A DNA stretch of 64,000 nucleotides from Paenibacillus_AR mesotrionivorans (GCF_046098205.1 NZ_JBJURJ010000018.1:1-64000), one strand, 5' to 3'; counted from the first letter of the stretch, positions 51,662 through 61,325 are shown. Notes: generated by a model not told the origin, from the letters alone. Numbers and translations: made by a program.

Positions 51662-51735
51662 CCTATGCTGTCAAACCATCGTCTGGACGAGCGGACGAGC
51701 GGACCGAACGGACAAACGAACCGAACGGGTAATCC

Positions 51736-51919
51736 TAACGGCGGTGTAAGCCACTATTTCAGCAAAAACACCTCTTCAAAAGATCTAACGGCGTCCAGAG
51801 CCGCTATTGGGGCAAATAATCCCGCTGCAAGCCCTTTTGTAGCCGAATAGCGTCTCCTGCTTCCGTTAGATTTAGCCACCCCCCTGTTTTGAGGCAAATA
51901 GCGTCTCTCACCGCCGTTA
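51736..51919. repeat. Four copies of a 24-bp intergenic repeat, two direct and two inverted
   Basis: The core is TAACGG..G....AG.C.CTATT. Copies 1 (51736-51759) and 2 (51786-51808) are on plus; copies 3 (51846-51868) and 4 (51896-51919) are on minus, so the block is arranged head-to-head about 50 bp apart. Copies 1 and 4 share TAACGGCGGTG exactly. The rest of the 51664-52287 gap has a low-complexity GAACG/GGACG stretch (51684-51730) and the purA control region; no convincing gene is present. Confidence 0.75.
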
Positions 51920-52104
51920 GGAAACCAAGCTGCCCACGGATGAAAGCAGTGGAGGACAGGGCGTCTTCACAAAAAGCGAAGCGGCCATCAAGAAGGTACA
52001 GGTGTGTTAAAACACAGATGTATGCTTCGGGCTTTATTCATAATGTTAAATAAATACTTGGTTTTGGGATGGACAAGTCGACGAATACCCCCAAAATATG
52101 ACCG

Positions 52105-52148
52105 ATATCCGAACAATAGTAGCTTGTCCCAACCCATCGTTCGTTTTC
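52105..52148. promoter_or_regulatory. PurR operator (tandem PurBoxes) upstream of purA
   Basis: ATATCCGAACAAT (52105-52117) fits the Bacillus PurBox consensus AWWWCCGAACWWT at every position. An inverted, weaker box (ATCGTTCGTTTTC, 52136-52148) follows 18 nt later, close to the usual 16-17 nt spacing. Confidence 0.8.
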
Positions 52149-52149
52149 G

Positions 52150-52178
52150 TTGACTTTGCTTTAGCGGACTGATACACT
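52150..52178 (+). promoter_or_regulatory. Sigma-A promoter of purA
   Basis: TTGACT (52150-52155) and TACACT (52173-52178) are 17 nt apart, immediately downstream of the PurBox pair. Confidence 0.65.
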
Positions 52179-52287
52179 GGATATGCCGCCTTAAGCGTTT
52201 GCGGAGCAGGCGCTGCTTCGGATGGATACGCTAGCAATAGGGCGGCTACTATGCGGTGTACCAATTCACCGGAAGGGGTTTTTGCGC

Positions 52288-53571
52288 ATGTCCACAGTTG
52301 TTGTTGTCGGCACTCAATGGGGAGACGAGGGAAAAGGCAAGATTACCGACTTTTTGGCTGAGCAGGCAGAAGTCGTCGCCCGTTACCAAGGGGGGAACAA
52401 TGCCGGCCATACCATACTCATCGATAACAAAAAATACAAGCTGCAGATGATTCCCTCTGGAGTTTTTTATAACGACAAGATTTGCGTCATCGGCAACGGT
52501 ATGGTGCTGAACCCGGCTGCCCTGATCGACGAAATCCAATATATCCATGACAGCGGCTTTTCCACCAAGAATCTGCGCATCAGCGACAGAGCCCATGTGA
52601 TTATGCCGTATCATCTGCTCCTGGACGGCCTGGAAGAGGACCGCAAGGGCGACAGCAAAATCGGCACTACCCGCAAGGGCATCGGCCCGGCTTATATGGA
52701 CAAAGCTGCCAGAAGCGGCATCCGTATCGCGGATTTGATGGACCCCGAGGAATTCGAGGCCAAGCTGCGCCGTTTGGTGGGTGAGAAGAACCATATTATC
52801 GAACAGGTTTATGGCGGCAAGGGTTTGAATGCCGATTCCATCCTGAAGGAATACTTGGAATATGCCGAGGTGCTGCGTCATTACGTGACGGATACCTCCG
52901 TTGTCCTCAATGACAGCATTGACGCGGGCAAGAAGGTGCTCTTCGAGGGCGCCCAAGGGGTGATGCTGGATATCGACCATGGTACATATCCCTTCGTGAC
53001 CTCCTCTAATCCGTCTGCAGGCGGTGTTTGTATCGGTGCAGGCGTAGGGCCCACCAAAATCCACCAGATTATCGGCGTAGCCAAGGCCTACACCACCCGT
53101 GTAGGGGACGGCCCGTTCCCGACGGAACAGAACAACCCTATCGGCGACCGCATCCGCGAAGCGGGTTTTGAATATGGCACCGTTACCGGACGCCCCCGCC
53201 GTGTCGGCTGGTTCGACAGTGTGGTGGTGCGCCATGCCCGCCGTGTCAGCGGCATTACCGGCCTGTCCCTGAACTCCCTGGACGTACTTACCGGCCTGGA
53301 GACCGTCAAGATCTGCACCGGCTACAAGTTCCGGGGCGAGGTCATCGATTATTATCCGGCCAGCCTCAAGATGCTGGACGAATGCGAGGCCATATATGAA
53401 GAGCTGCCCGGCTGGAGCGAGGACATTACCGGCGTCCGCCGCATGGAGGATCTTCCCGCGACCACCCGCCGCTATGTGGAACGCGTATCCGAGCTCACCG
53501 GTATTCCTATTGCCATCTTCTCCGTCGGCCGTAACCGGGAGCAAACCAACCAGGTCCTGCCCGTTTACTAA
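52288..53571 (+). CDS. purA: Adenylosuccinate synthetase
   Basis: 427 aa. PurA joins IMP and aspartate with GTP in the first AMP-specific step. Motifs: the P-loop region VVVGTQWGDEGKGKITDFLA with catalytic Asp and GNNAGHT, GTTRKGIGPAYMDKA, EGAQGVMLDIDHGTYPFVTS, RVGDGPFPTE, and GRPRRVGWFD. ATG 52288 follows GGAAGGGG. PurR-type boxes and a promoter lie upstream, so it is probably repressed when adenine is available. A strong terminator follows. Confidence 0.98.
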   Translation: MSTVVVVGTQWGDEGKGKITDFLAEQAEVVARYQGGNNAGHTILIDNKKYKLQMIPSGVFYNDKICVIGNGMVLNPAALIDEIQYIHDSGFSTKNLRISDRAHVIMPYHLLLDGLEEDRKGDSKIGTTRKGIGPAYMDKAARSGIRIADLMDPEEFEAKLRRLVGEKNHIIEQVYGGKGLNADSILKEYLEYAEVLRHYVTDTSVVLNDSIDAGKKVLFEGAQGVMLDIDHGTYPFVTSSNPSAGGVCIGAGVGPTKIHQIIGVAKAYTTRVGDGPFPTEQNNPIGDRIREAGFEYGTVTGRPRRVGWFDSVVVRHARRVSGITGLSLNSLDVLTGLETVKICTGYKFRGEVIDYYPASLKMLDECEAIYEELPGWSEDITGVRRMEDLPATTRRYVERVSELTGIPIAIFSVGRNREQTNQVLPVY

Positions 53572-53593
53572 ACCCATCCATTCCTGCCGTACG

Positions 53594-53628
53594 AATCCCC
53601 GTCAGCCCAATGCTGGCGGGGATTTTTT
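53594..53628 (+). terminator. Terminator of purA
   Basis: AATCCCCGTCAGC/GCTGGCGGGGATT form a 13-bp stem (one G-T) with CCAAT loop, followed by TTTT. Confidence 0.92.
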
Positions 53629-53733
53629 CCATTGGCGGCATTAAGACGCCCTTTTTCCGGACATACTTAAAGAAGTAGGCTTGCACATGCGTCTTCATGC
53701 GTCTATAGGACAGGCCGGGCAGGAGGATTATGG

Positions 53734-54492
53734 ATGAAGATATTGGGTTGGTTGACGAAGATGGCAGTGGCGGCAGTTTTTATTGCGGCAGTCACCATAT
53801 ACGCCACCTGGACGGCAGTGGGCACCTATCTGGAGAAGGTACTGGCCCATTACCAGATCGGCGGGGACATGCAGAGCATCGGATTTTTGGATTTTGTGGA
53901 AAAAATGGGCACCGGGCTGAATATAATGAATCAATCCGTGTCCGCAAAAGATGACAAGCCGGTATACGGAGGCAGTGGTCTTACGCCGGTGGGCTCCGCA
54001 AATTCGGGGACTGAAGGTGTTGCAGGCAAGCCGTCCGGGACAACGGGAAACGGTACAAACCAGCAGCCGAATAGTACCGGAGGGGCGGCATCAGGCGGAG
54101 CAGGCGGAACAATCTCCAGCCGGGAGGAGAAGGAGGGGAGCATAAACAGCGGAGCTTCGGGATCCGGCGGTATGGCGGATGCCTTGCCGGTATGGAGCCA
54201 ATCGGGCAGCGCCCAAGGGGCCCAGTCCGGCGGAACAGGGGAGCAGGAGAAAACACTGTTCTCTTCGGATTTTTTGTCCTCCACGAAGGATAATATGTCC
54301 AATGACGACAAGGTGAAGCTGTTTACGCTCCTGGTCTCCAAGCTGCCTGCAGCGGAGGTGCAGTCCATCTCGCAGCTGATGGAGAACGGGATTACCCAGG
54401 AAGAGCTGGTGCAATTGGACAAAATTATCCGCAGGCATCTGACTCAGGAGGAGTATAAGCAGGTGGTGGCGATTCTGGAGAAATACCAGTGA
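53734..54492 (+). CDS. Hypothetical membrane-anchored protein with low-complexity linker
   Basis: 252 aa. One N-terminal helix (residues 6-28), a short extracytoplasmic segment, a Gly/Ser/Thr/Asn/Ala-rich linker (about 75-170), and a helical C-terminal domain of about 75 residues (DKVKLFTLLVSKLPAAEVQS, then LMENGITQEELVQLDKII). I do not recognise the family. AGGAGG is 7 nt upstream of the ATG. Lying between purA and a cell-wall peptidase gene, it might act at the cell surface; this is only inference. Confidence 0.65.
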   Translation: MKILGWLTKMAVAAVFIAAVTIYATWTAVGTYLEKVLAHYQIGGDMQSIGFLDFVEKMGTGLNIMNQSVSAKDDKPVYGGSGLTPVGSANSGTEGVAGKPSGTTGNGTNQQPNSTGGAASGGAGGTISSREEKEGSINSGASGSGGMADALPVWSQSGSAQGAQSGGTGEQEKTLFSSDFLSSTKDNMSNDDKVKLFTLLVSKLPAAEVQSISQLMENGITQEELVQLDKIIRRHLTQEEYKQVVAILEKYQ

Positions 54493-54739
54493 CACCGCCG
54501 GAAGAAGGACGGATCAGCCTCAGCTGGTCTGCGAAAATCATGTAAGCGCAAACACAGAAACTGTGACAAATGTGGTTGAAATCGCAAATCATACTGTGGT
54601 AAATTGGTAAAGGTATGATTTTGACTCAGATTCTTGTCGCTTGCTGCCGTGAAGAAGTTCGCAGATACATCGGAAAAGACATGAAGAGGGCCGGAGAGGT
54701 CCTTGCACTTTTCTAGAATTGGCTGAAGAGGAGTCCATC

Positions 54740-56416
54740 ATGACAGGTTTCAAGATGAAGAAATGGTTCTTGGAACGGCTGTCGCAGGTGAAATCCTGGG
54801 GCAAGCCGTTAAAAGAGAAAGTAAAGCCTGGCGCAGCCAAACCGGCATGGAGCGCCTTACTGCATAGGATTAACACTCAAGAATGGCTGATGTCGGTGAA
54901 GGAACGGTCGCTTAAAGCAGGCCAGACATTGTCGCTCGGCGGAGCCAGAGTGAAGAAGCAATCGGCGGAAGCCGCCCAAGGCGGGCTTGGCCAACTGAAG
55001 AAATACCGGGTGCACATAGCAGGGACTATCGCGCTGGGAGCTGTAATCTGGACGGGAACATTGGGCTACCAGCAATACGTAGCAGCCAATACATACGACA
55101 TATTCCATGTATATGTAAAGGATCAATACGCCGGCACCGTAAGCAACCCGCAGGTGGTAGACGAATTCAAAATTACCAAGTACAACCAGGTTCAGCAGGA
55201 AAATCCTAATGTTCATATGGTCTTGAATACCGATGAGATCGTATTGAAGAGTGAAAAGGCTTACAAAGGCGAATCCGATGATGCCGCGGCTTTGGCTATG
55301 CTGGACCAGATGCTTACCTCCCATGCAGTAGGGGTAGAGCTTGTGGTTGACGGCAAGCCCGTAGGTATTGTGAAGGACACGGATACGGCGGATCAGCTGC
55401 TGGCCCAGATCAAGGCCAATCATGGCGGAGCGGCAGTAGCCGAGAAGCAGCAGGCAGAGAAGGGGCGCGTCAGCATTCTTTCTAACGAAGCCAAAACCTT
55501 GAGCCCCGGCGAATCCGAGGTGCAAGAGGTAGAATTTGTACAGCAGGTGGAAATGAAGCAGAAGGATATTGACCCCTCCCAGCTGGTGAAGCCCGAAGAG
55601 CTTCTGGCCAAGCTGGAGACGGGTGATGTTCAGCCGACCAAATATACCGTGGAGAAGGGGGACAGCATTTCCCTCATCGCCAAGAAATTCAATATTTCCC
55701 GCCAGGTGATCTATGAGAACAATGCCTGGATCGTGGACGACAAGCTGAAGATCGGCCAGGTGCTGGACCTGACGGTGCTGCAGCCTACCTTATCCGTGAA
55801 GACGGTGGAGAAGGTTGTAGAGAGCCAGGAGATCCAGTACGATACCGATTATGAGCTGGATGACAATATGCGTGCCGGGATTATCCAGACGATCTCCCCG
55901 GGCAAAAACGGCTTGAAGAACGTCACCTTCCTGGTGACCAAGGTAAACGGCAAGTGGATGGAAGAAGAAATGCTCAACGAGGAAATCCTGCAGCAGCCTG
56001 TGAAGGCCAAGGCCCGTAAGGGAACCAAGGTCATTCTGGGCGAGGGCACAGGCAAATTCGCCTGGCCGGTTTTGAGCTCCAGCATCTCCAGCGGCTTCGG
56101 CTACAGATGGGGCAAGCTGCACAAGGGTGTAGACCTGACCGGCAACAAATCCATTATGTCCTCGGATAACGGCAAGGTGGAATATGTCGGCTACAAATCC
56201 GATTACGGCAATCATGTCATTATCAATCATTTGAACGGCTACAAGACCCTCTACGGGCATCTGAGCTCCTACAGCGTGAAGGTAGGCCAGATCGTGGAGA
56301 AGGGCGAGAAAATCGGCATTATGGGCAGCACGGGGGATTCCACCGGCACCCACCTGCACTTTGAGGTTATTAAGAACGGAACCGTAGAGAATCCGTTGAA
56401 ATATTTGAACCGCTAA
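54740..56416 (+). CDS. M23 peptidase with LysM and G5 domains
   Basis: 558 aa. A membrane helix is at about 92-114, so the enzyme is anchored and acts on the cell wall. Later domains are LysM (YTVEKGDSISLIAKKFNISR, near 305-350), G5 (EKVVESQEIQYDTDYELDDN, 360-435), and a C-terminal M23 zinc endopeptidase with HKGVDLTG, the GYGN-like region YGNHVIINH, and GTHLHFEV. The ligands His, Asp and His are all present. It probably cuts peptidoglycan cross-links. ATG 54740 has GAGGAG 6 nt upstream. Its place just before walRK suggests WalR control, but I found no clear WalR box. Confidence 0.92.
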   Translation: MTGFKMKKWFLERLSQVKSWGKPLKEKVKPGAAKPAWSALLHRINTQEWLMSVKERSLKAGQTLSLGGARVKKQSAEAAQGGLGQLKKYRVHIAGTIALGAVIWTGTLGYQQYVAANTYDIFHVYVKDQYAGTVSNPQVVDEFKITKYNQVQQENPNVHMVLNTDEIVLKSEKAYKGESDDAAALAMLDQMLTSHAVGVELVVDGKPVGIVKDTDTADQLLAQIKANHGGAAVAEKQQAEKGRVSILSNEAKTLSPGESEVQEVEFVQQVEMKQKDIDPSQLVKPEELLAKLETGDVQPTKYTVEKGDSISLIAKKFNISRQVIYENNAWIVDDKLKIGQVLDLTVLQPTLSVKTVEKVVESQEIQYDTDYELDDNMRAGIIQTISPGKNGLKNVTFLVTKVNGKWMEEEMLNEEILQQPVKAKARKGTKVILGEGTGKFAWPVLSSSISSGFGYRWGKLHKGVDLTGNKSIMSSDNGKVEYVGYKSDYGNHVIINHLNGYKTLYGHLSSYSVKVGQIVEKGEKIGIMGSTGDSTGTHLHFEVIKNGTVENPLKYLNR

Positions 56417-56432
56417 GCTAAACACAAACATG

Positions 56433-56478
56433 GGGGCGCGGCTGGAACCAATGGGTATCCGGCCGGAGCCCTTTTTTT
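56433..56478 (+). terminator. Terminator after the M23 peptidase gene
   Basis: GGCTGGA (56440-56446) pairs with TCCGGCC (56458-56464), extended by outer G/C pairs, followed by seven T residues. Confidence 0.8.
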
Positions 56479-56621
56479 GCATCTCCCAATTTTTACCCAT
56501 GATTCCACCAGGTAAAACAAGAACGCCGGAGTTTTTCCGGTGTAAACTCCACTTTGACCCCCGGTTTTGGTAGAATGGAAGAAGGACTACAGAAGCGGGC
56601 GCGGCGCCCGGGAGGAACCCT

Positions 56622-57329
56622 ATGAACGGTCGGATATTGGTTGTGGATGATGAACAGCCCATTGCGGATATATTAAAGTTTAATCTGGAAAAAGAAGGCT
56701 ACGCCGTTACCTGCGCTTATGACGGGGTGAAGGCGGTGGAGGCAGCACTGTCGGAGGACCATGATCTGATCCTGCTGGACCTGATGCTGCCCTTGAAGGA
56801 TGGTCTGGATGTATGCAGGGAGGTCCGGGCACGGAAGAACACGCCCATTATTATGCTGACCGCCAAGGATTCCGAGGTGGATAAGGTGCTGGGCTTGGAA
56901 CTGGGGGCGGATGATTATGTCACCAAACCCTTCAGCACCCGTGAGCTGCTGGCCCGGGTGAAGGCCCATCTGCGGAGAACCAATGCGGCTGCGCAGGTTC
57001 AGGAGGCTTCGGCGGCCCAGGGACTGCGGATTCACAATCTGCAGATTGACCCGGAGATGTTCGTGGTGTACAAAAACGGTGAGGTGCTGGACCTGACCCA
57101 CCGGGAGTTCGAGCTGGTGTATTACATGGCCCGCAACTGCGGCAAGGTAATGACCCGGGAGCATCTGCTCCAGGCGGTATGGGGTTATGATTATTACGGC
57201 GATGTGCGTACGGTGGACGTAACTATCCGGCGCTTGCGGGAGAAGCTGGAGGATGACCCCAGCCGCCCCGAATATATTACGACCCGGCGGGGACTGGGCT
57301 ATGTGATGCGCAATCCCGCCGTGCGGTAA
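56622..57329 (+). CDS. walR: Essential response regulator WalR (YycF)
   Basis: 235 aa. OmpR-family: receiver with Asp9/Asp10, phospho-acceptor Asp53 (LILLDLMLPLKDG) and Lys in DDYVTKPFSTREL; then a winged helix (LDLTHREFELVYYMARNCGK, VMTREHLLQAVWGYDYYGDV, RTVDVTIRRLREKLEDDP). WalRK controls cell-wall hydrolase genes and is essential in Bacillales. GGAGG precedes the ATG by about 8 nt. First gene of walRKHIJ-htrA. Confidence 0.97.
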   Translation: MNGRILVVDDEQPIADILKFNLEKEGYAVTCAYDGVKAVEAALSEDHDLILLDLMLPLKDGLDVCREVRARKNTPIIMLTAKDSEVDKVLGLELGADDYVTKPFSTRELLARVKAHLRRTNAAAQVQEASAAQGLRIHNLQIDPEMFVVYKNGEVLDLTHREFELVYYMARNCGKVMTREHLLQAVWGYDYYGDVRTVDVTIRRLREKLEDDPSRPEYITTRRGLGYVMRNPAVR

Positions 57330-57419
57330 GGTGCTGCAATCGGTGCAGCTCGATAACGGCAAGCTTGGCATGTGGGCAGCAGGAAGTCTTCAAGCCCCGG
57401 GGAGGGAAGCGAAAGCCGC

Positions 57420-59273
57420 GTGAAAGGCGTAAAGTTTTTTAAGACGGTACAGCTGAAGCTGATCATTATTTATGTGCTCCTGATCCTGTTTGCCATGCAG
57501 CTGATCGGGGTGTACTTTGTGAATGCCCTGGAGAGCTCCTTCACCAAGAACTTCTCCGACTCCATGAACAACGACGCCATGCTGCTGGCCCAGTATGTGT
57601 CCGAGAAGAATCTCTCTACGGACCCGGACGCCCGTCCGGAGGATATGAAGAAATCCCGTGAGGATCTGGATAAGCTGGTGAAGGACTGGTTTCAGATCAA
57701 CAACTCGGAGATGCAGATACTGAATGCCAACGGCGAGGTCATCAGCATGTCCCAGCCGGACCCGGCGATTCTCGGGCAGAAGAATACCCAGCAGGTGGTC
57801 ACCCGGGCGCTCCAGCTGCAGAACAACAAGGAGACGGAGCGCAATATTACCGATGTGGACGGCCTGCGCAAGAAGATGCTGGCCCGGCCGGTGATGAAGG
57901 ACGGCAAGGTCATCGGGGCCGTCTATATTGTGAAATCCATGGAGGATTTGTACGCCAATATTGCGCGGATCAATCAGATTTTTATTACCGGAACCCTGAT
58001 TGCACTGGCGCTGACGGCGCTGCTGGGGACGATTCTGTCCGGGACCATCACCAGTCCGATTAAGGAGATCACCAAACAGGCCACGATGGTGGCGGAGGGG
58101 GACTTCGAACGGAGGGTGCGGGTGTATGGGCAGGACGAGATCGGGCAGCTGAGCAACGCGTTCAATAATATGACGGCCCGGCTCAAGGAAGCGCTGGCCA
58201 TTAATGAGGAGGAGAAGGAGAAGCTGACCTCCATCCTCACCAATATGAATGATGGGGTATTGGCCACGGACGAACGGGGCCGGGTCATTGTCATGAATCC
58301 CCGGGCCAAGGAGATGCTGGGGGCCGACGAGCAGGTGGCCATCGGCATGGACCTGTTCACCCTCCTGGGTATTCCCCAGGAGCCGGAGCTTCTGCAGGCT
58401 CAGGATTCGGTGCAGGTGAAGCTGATCGCCATTCCGGATTCCCGGGAGGAGGATGAGGAGCTTCAGGTGCGCCTGTCGGTGACCTCCATCCACCGCCGGG
58501 AGAAGGGAATCTCCGGCAATATCGTGGTGCTGCAGGATGTGACAGAGCAGGAGAAGCTGGAATGGTCCCGCCGGGAGTTTGTGGCCAATGTATCCCATGA
58601 GCTGCGGACGCCGCTTACGACCATCAAGAGCTATCTAGAGGCGCTGGAGGACGGCGCGCTGGAGGAGCCGGAGCTGGCCAAGCGCTTCGTTGGCGTAACT
58701 CGCAACGAGTCGGAGCGGATGATCCGTCTGGTGACGGACCTGCTCCACCTGTCCCGTCTGGACTCCAAGGAAGCGGGACTCAAGAAGCGAATGACTGACG
58801 TAGGCGAGATGCTGGAGGATGTGGCGGACCGTTTTTCATTCCAATTGCGCCAGCGGCATATCGGGATTGGCATCCATGTGGAGCCGGCGGTAGGCCAGGT
58901 GCTGTTGGACCGGGATCAGATCGATCAGGTGCTGGATAATCTGGTGTCCAACTCTATCAAGTACACGGGAGACGGCGGTCATCTGGCTATCCGGGCCAGG
59001 CTGAAGGACAATGGGAGCCAGCTGGAGATTGAAGTGGAGGACAACGGCATCGGCATTCCCAAAAAAGACCTGAGCCGCATCTTCGACCGGTTCTACCGGG
59101 TAGATAAGGCACGCTCCCGCAACATGGGGGGCACAGGTTTGGGGCTGTCCATTGCCCGGGAAATTGTCAAAGCCCACGGAGGCTCCATTACCCTGGATTC
59201 CGAGCTGAACCAAGGAACGAAAGTGGCTTTTACACTGCCGGTGAAGCATGAAGAAAGCGGGGGGGGAGAGTAA
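57420..59273 (+). CDS. walK: Essential sensor kinase WalK (YycG)
   Basis: 617 aa, near the family norm of 605-615. Helix 1 (about 10-32), an extracellular Cache/PAS domain, helix 2 (about 184-204), HAMP (SPIKEITKQATMVAEGDFER), cytosolic PAS, HisKA with FVANVSHELRTPLTTIKSYL, and HATPase with NLVSNSIKYTGDGG and GGTGLGLSIAREIV. GTG 57420 gives (M)KGVKFFKTVQLKLIIIYVLL, aligned with the family; GGAGG is 14 nt upstream, longer than ideal. A GTG at 57372 is also in frame and has no site. Confidence 0.95.
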   Translation: MKGVKFFKTVQLKLIIIYVLLILFAMQLIGVYFVNALESSFTKNFSDSMNNDAMLLAQYVSEKNLSTDPDARPEDMKKSREDLDKLVKDWFQINNSEMQILNANGEVISMSQPDPAILGQKNTQQVVTRALQLQNNKETERNITDVDGLRKKMLARPVMKDGKVIGAVYIVKSMEDLYANIARINQIFITGTLIALALTALLGTILSGTITSPIKEITKQATMVAEGDFERRVRVYGQDEIGQLSNAFNNMTARLKEALAINEEEKEKLTSILTNMNDGVLATDERGRVIVMNPRAKEMLGADEQVAIGMDLFTLLGIPQEPELLQAQDSVQVKLIAIPDSREEDEELQVRLSVTSIHRREKGISGNIVVLQDVTEQEKLEWSRREFVANVSHELRTPLTTIKSYLEALEDGALEEPELAKRFVGVTRNESERMIRLVTDLLHLSRLDSKEAGLKKRMTDVGEMLEDVADRFSFQLRQRHIGIGIHVEPAVGQVLLDRDQIDQVLDNLVSNSIKYTGDGGHLAIRARLKDNGSQLEIEVEDNGIGIPKKDLSRIFDRFYRVDKARSRNMGGTGLGLSIAREIVKAHGGSITLDSELNQGTKVAFTLPVKHEESGGGE

Positions 59274-60565
59274 TGGAGAAGGCTAAATCATTCTTGCTGA
59301 CGCTGCTTGTGGTGACCAGCCTGATCCAGAGCTACATCCTGGGCTACAGCAGTCCGCGGCCCGAACCCCTGCCTCAAGGCAAATATGTGGAGTCCGTTCT
59401 GGAGGGGACCCCTGCGGAGCTGCAGGATGTGGTATTCCCCGACCAGATCATTCTGCATTACGGTCAAAAAAGCCATACGGTGCTTTATCCGGTGCCGTTT
59501 ATCAACCATTACCGCAATATCTTCGATTTCCTGAAGCAGAGAAGCTTCGGTGGGCTGCGCAAAACCAACGTGTTGGCGGCCAATATTGACTGGAACGAGA
59601 TCCGGGACAATTATGAAGGCATTGAGATGCGCTTCCGGGAGGGTGTTCCCGTGAATGTGCTGCAGAGTCTGATGAAGGTGAGCAAGGATGAGCCGCTCCC
59701 GGCCAATGAGCTGATTACCCGGATTTACCTGTATTCCAACGGCATATCGGATGATGTGAAAACGTTCTTTATTTCCGACAGCAGCCTGACCGTTTATGAA
59801 GCGGTCAAAGCCGATGTAACGGTAAGCGACCTGACCATGCGGCTGCGGTTGGGTGAATCCCTGCCGCGTTACCATACGGCGTCGGGAGACTATTATTTGC
59901 CGAATGAGCCGTTAACAGCCATCCGGATTACCATGCCGTACACGCAATATACCGCTGAGCAGCTGAAACGAAGCCTGTTTGTGGACCCCGGCCTGACCCG
60001 GTCCCTCCAGGAGCGGGACGGCACCCAGATTATTACCGACAGTGTTAAGGGGCTGCAGCTGCGCAATGACAAACATTGGTTTGTCTTCTCCAACCCGGCC
60101 TCGGCACCGGTGGACAGCAAAAATGAGGTGCGGGACAATCTGCTGTCGGCCATCCAGTTTGTGAACCAGCATGGCGGCTGGAACAGCACCTACCTCTATT
60201 CCCAGCTGACGCCGAAGGTGGCGGTGGGGGCGCAGACCTTTTTGTTCCGCCAATATCTGGAGGGGTTTCCGGTTATGAATATCGGCACGGATACCATCGG
60301 CTATATGAAGGTGGCGGTGCAGAAGGGGATTGTCTCCACCTACGAACGCTCCATTCTGATTCCGGACACGAAGAATATGGTGAAGACCCAGGCGATTCTT
60401 CTGGGAGGCGCAGAGCTTGATGCCAAAATCGCCGCTTACCGCCGGCCGTCCTCTATTGCCCGTATCTATCCGGGCTATCAGCCGGAGGTGCAGGAGAAGC
60501 AGGTGATTTATCATCCCAAGTGGATTGTGGAGCTGCGGGACGGCACCTTTGACGTGCTGAATTAA
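59273..60565 (+). CDS. walH: WalK regulatory protein WalH (YycH)
   Basis: 430 aa. A single N-terminal helix (about 6-24) is followed by an extracellular region with the YycH pattern (VFPDQIILHYGQKSHTVLYP, NYEGIEMRFREGVPVNVLQS). With WalI it modulates WalK at the membrane. Its ATG shares one base with the walK TAA. Confidence 0.93.
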   Translation: MEKAKSFLLTLLVVTSLIQSYILGYSSPRPEPLPQGKYVESVLEGTPAELQDVVFPDQIILHYGQKSHTVLYPVPFINHYRNIFDFLKQRSFGGLRKTNVLAANIDWNEIRDNYEGIEMRFREGVPVNVLQSLMKVSKDEPLPANELITRIYLYSNGISDDVKTFFISDSSLTVYEAVKADVTVSDLTMRLRLGESLPRYHTASGDYYLPNEPLTAIRITMPYTQYTAEQLKRSLFVDPGLTRSLQERDGTQIITDSVKGLQLRNDKHWFVFSNPASAPVDSKNEVRDNLLSAIQFVNQHGGWNSTYLYSQLTPKVAVGAQTFLFRQYLEGFPVMNIGTDTIGYMKVAVQKGIVSTYERSILIPDTKNMVKTQAILLGGAELDAKIAAYRRPSSIARIYPGYQPEVQEKQVIYHPKWIVELRDGTFDVLN

Positions 60566-60581
60566 AGAAGCGGGGTGTGTC

Positions 60582-61325
60582 ATGGACTGGAGAAGAGCCA
60601 AATCCATATTGATCTTTGCCTTCCTGTGTCTCAATCTGATCCTGGCTTACCAGCTGTGGGAGGACCGCTTCAGCCAAGCGGCGTCGGACCAGGAGGCGGC
60701 GGACCTGGAGGCGGAAACGCGGAAGCTGCTGGAGAGCAAGAGCATCCGGGTCATCCCGGAAATCCCGAAGGAAACACCCAAGCTGCCGATCATCAATGTG
60801 AGCCTGCGGGAGGAATTCCGCAATCCCCAGGTGACCCGGCTGTCCCAGCCTATCCGCTTCATCAGCATGCTGAACCGCTCCACCTTGAAGGAAATCGAGC
60901 GCAAATCCGGGCTGCGCCACTTTGATGCGTACCGGCTGGATACCTCCTATGGACGGAAGGATGTGTTCTTGTTCCATCAGATTTACCGGGATTTGCCCAT
61001 GTTTGATGTGACGGTGCAGCTTTTTGCGGAGAACGGAGAAATAACGGGTTACAAACAAACCTATGTTGAAGTAAAATCAGGAGTAGAGGCTGCCGATAAG
61101 TCCGGCCAGCGGATCATCTCCGCTTATGCAGCGGTGCGCAGCCTGGCGGAGAACTATCTCCCGGAGGGAGCCGTCATCACGGACATCCGGCTGGGCTATC
61201 ACGGCCAGCTGTACGATTCCGAGGAGCAGAGCTTCGTCCCCAACTGGAGGATTACCCTCTCCAACCGGGAGCCGTATTACGTTCATGGCTTCACGGGTGC
61301 GGTGGAGACTACGGTGCAGCCGTAG
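60582..61325 (+). CDS. walI: WalK regulatory protein WalI (YycI)
   Basis: 247 aa. A membrane helix (DWRRAKSILIFAFLCLNLIL then AYQLW) is typical of YycI, followed by an extracytoplasmic domain with YGRKDVFLFHQIYRDLPMFD and SLAENYLPEGAVITDIRLGY, the PepSY-like fold. It forms a WalK-binding complex with WalH. Confidence 0.93.
   Translation: MDWRRAKSILIFAFLCLNLILAYQLWEDRFSQAASDQEAADLEAETRKLLESKSIRVIPEIPKETPKLPIINVSLREEFRNPQVTRLSQPIRFISMLNRSTLKEIERKSGLRHFDAYRLDTSYGRKDVFLFHQIYRDLPMFDVTVQLFAENGEITGYKQTYVEVKSGVEAADKSGQRIISAYAAVRSLAENYLPEGAVITDIRLGYHGQLYDSEEQSFVPNWRITLSNREPYYVHGFTGAVETTVQP

Noticed and set aside
51665..51850. 61-codon frame between blaI and purA
   Set aside because: It lies in low-complexity sequence and the four-copy repeat, with no ribosome binding site.
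52249..53577. 442-codon frame opposite purA
   Set aside because: Mirror of purA coding sequence, no independent evidence.
54493..54739. Possible c-di-AMP (ydaO-type) riboswitch or WalR box before the M23 peptidase gene
   Set aside because: Cell-wall hydrolases often have these, but I could not match either the riboswitch core or two spaced WalR half-sites.
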